Positions 63,292 through 64,000 of a DNA stretch of 64,000 nucleotides are shown piece by piece. The position numbers and the translations under genes were made by a program. This DNA comes from Microvirga roseola (GTDB lineage: Bacteria; Pseudomonadota; Alphaproteobacteria; Rhizobiales; Beijerinckiaceae), in the NCBI RefSeq assembly GCF_020866965.1, contig NZ_JAJATX010000018.1, forward strand, positions 1 to 64,000, written 5' to 3'. Position 1 is the first letter of the stretch. Each line of letters starts with the position of its first letter. The notes under the pieces were generated by a model. The model was not told where the DNA came from. It did no database searches and saw only the letters and a list, made by a program, of their open reading frames with translations.

Positions 63292-64000
63292 GCTTTCGCT
63301 CCGGAACCCGTGGGGGATGGCTTCATGGCGAAATCGGCGCCCTGTTCGCGGGTGAGAAAGCCCGCCGTCAGGCCACCGTCGACCGCGAGCACCGCACCGT
63401 TCACGTAGGCCGCATCGTCTGAGAGCAGGAACGCGGCCGCGGCAGCGATTTCCTCGGGCCGGGCAAGACGCCCAAGCGGCGTCCGATCGAGCATCACGCC
63501 TTCGAGGAAGTGGGCCGGGATGCCGTCCCGGATCATCGGCGTATCGACGCCGTTCGGCGCAACCGCATTGACCCGCACGCCGCGTCTGCCCCATTCCGTG
63601 GCGAGGGTCTTGGTCAGACCGATCAGGCCCCATTTCGATGCGGCGTAGTTGGCCCGGCCCGGCTGACCGCCGAGAGCCGTGATCGACGCGATGGTCACGA
63701 TCGCACCCCTGCCATGGCTCAGCATCGCCCGGCCTGCGGCGCGGCACGTGAAGAAGACGCCCGTGAGATTGACGCCAATCACCGCCGCCCAGTCGTCGTC
63801 CGGCATGAGCTCCGCTGGCGACGCGCGCGCGATCCCCGCACAGGGCACGGCGCCCCAGAGAGGCCCCAAATCCCCTTCGGCCGCGGCGACGAAACGAGCG
63901 ACGTCCTCCGGGCTCCTGGTGTCGAGCACCCGGGTCAGAACCGGCGTCCCCCGCGCATCGAGTTCCTCCTGCAAGCCGACCAGCCCCTGGTGGTCGAGGT
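63288..64000 (-). CDS. SDR-family oxidoreductase, cut by window end
   Basis: The C-terminal 237 residues of a second short-chain dehydrogenase are visible: the NNAG position reads PCAGIARAS, then the catalytic Ser in TIASITALGGQ and Tyr/Lys in NYAASKWGLIGLTKTLATEW. The N-terminal nucleotide-binding strand lies beyond base 64000. It overlaps the next SDR by 4 nt, so this operon runs from outside the window through to the GST gene. Confidence 0.88.
   Translation of the reverse strand, partial: LDHQGLVGLQEELDARGTPVLTRVLDTRSPEDVARFVAAAEGDLGPLWGAVPCAGIARASPAELMPDDDWAAVIGVNLTGVFFTCRAAGRAMLSHGRGAIVTIASITALGGQPGRANYAASKWGLIGLTKTLATEWGRRGVRVNAVAPNGVDTPMIRDGIPAHFLEGVMLDRTPLGRLARPEEIAAAAAFLLSDDAAYVNGAVLAVDGGLTAGFLTREQGADFAMKPSPTGSGAKA

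Overview
The window reads as chromosomal DNA of a high-GC alphaproteobacterium of the order Hyphomicrobiales (Rhizobiales); a Methylobacteriaceae/Microvirga-like host is my best guess, by inference only. The lineage evidence is a GcrA cell-cycle regulator with GANTC sites in front of it, the long two-domain dCTP deaminase, an HWE-type histidine kinase, EcfG-type general-stress promoters (GGAAC-N16-CGTT), and a phoR-pstSCAB-phoU-phoB cluster next to gcrA and argDF-hslO. Coding density is high. No insertion sequence, prophage or CRISPR array is visible.

Layout. 0.4-1.9 kb: a phospholipase D/cardiolipin synthase-like enzyme (-). 2.3-12.3 kb: a + strand sugar operon holding a xylulokinase, a ribose-type ABC importer, L-ribulose-5-phosphate 4-epimerase, a ribulokinase-type FGGY kinase, a fructokinase-like PfkB kinase and an AGE-family sugar epimerase; it meets a convergent ribokinase. 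13.3-17.9 kb: a two-gene RND efflux operon (-) whose adaptor ends in a peptidoglycan-binding-like domain. 18.5 kb: tRNA-Gly(CCC). 18.6-26.3 kb: housekeeping genes (dcd, a CDP-alcohol phosphatidyltransferase, apaG, argE, hslO-argF-argD, gcrA). 26.3-33.1 kb: the phosphate regulon with a clear Pho box. 33.2-35.9 kb: a YbhN-type membrane protein and an HWE kinase. 35.9-37.8 kb: a cobalamin locus with cobP, a btuF-like gene, an intact cobalamin riboswitch and the frameshifted tail of a deleted btuB-like receptor gene. 37.9-45.4 kb: a lytic transglycosylase, an MFS transporter, gamma-glutamyltransferase, rfbD, metZ and small proteins. 45.5-50.4 kb: a TRAP transporter operon ending in an amidase and a one-helix mini-protein. 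50.9-52.2 kb: a cassette of six mini-proteins, two of them Cys-rich paralogues, behind two EcfG-type promoters. 52.5-56.0 kb: a lone single-module NRPS. 56.3-59.8 kb: a phosphofructokinase, a truncated and frameshifted UvrD-like helicase gene, and an IHF-alpha-like protein. 60.2-64.0 kb: a catabolic-looking operon of GST, a flavoprotein dehydrogenase and two SDRs; the last SDR runs off the window.

How the genes work together. The sugar operon imports a sugar or polyol and feeds D-xylulose-5-P and probably fructose-6-P into central metabolism, but it contains no aldose isomerase (AraA/XylA) or polyol dehydrogenase, so its substrate is open. The pst-pho block senses and imports phosphate and is autoregulated through the Pho box. 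argD-argF-hslO is translationally coupled, and a terminator-like hairpin lies between its promoter and argD. The NRPS is the most unusual gene: it keeps only the C-terminal lobe of a condensation domain, has a proline-like adenylation pocket (hand-read code DVQFYAQVVK), and carries a thioesterase with Cys in place of the usual Ser, with no partner NRPS gene in view. Other points worth checking are the riboswitch that now leads into only the broken end of its gene, the duplicated EcfG mini-protein units, and the putative argD attenuator.
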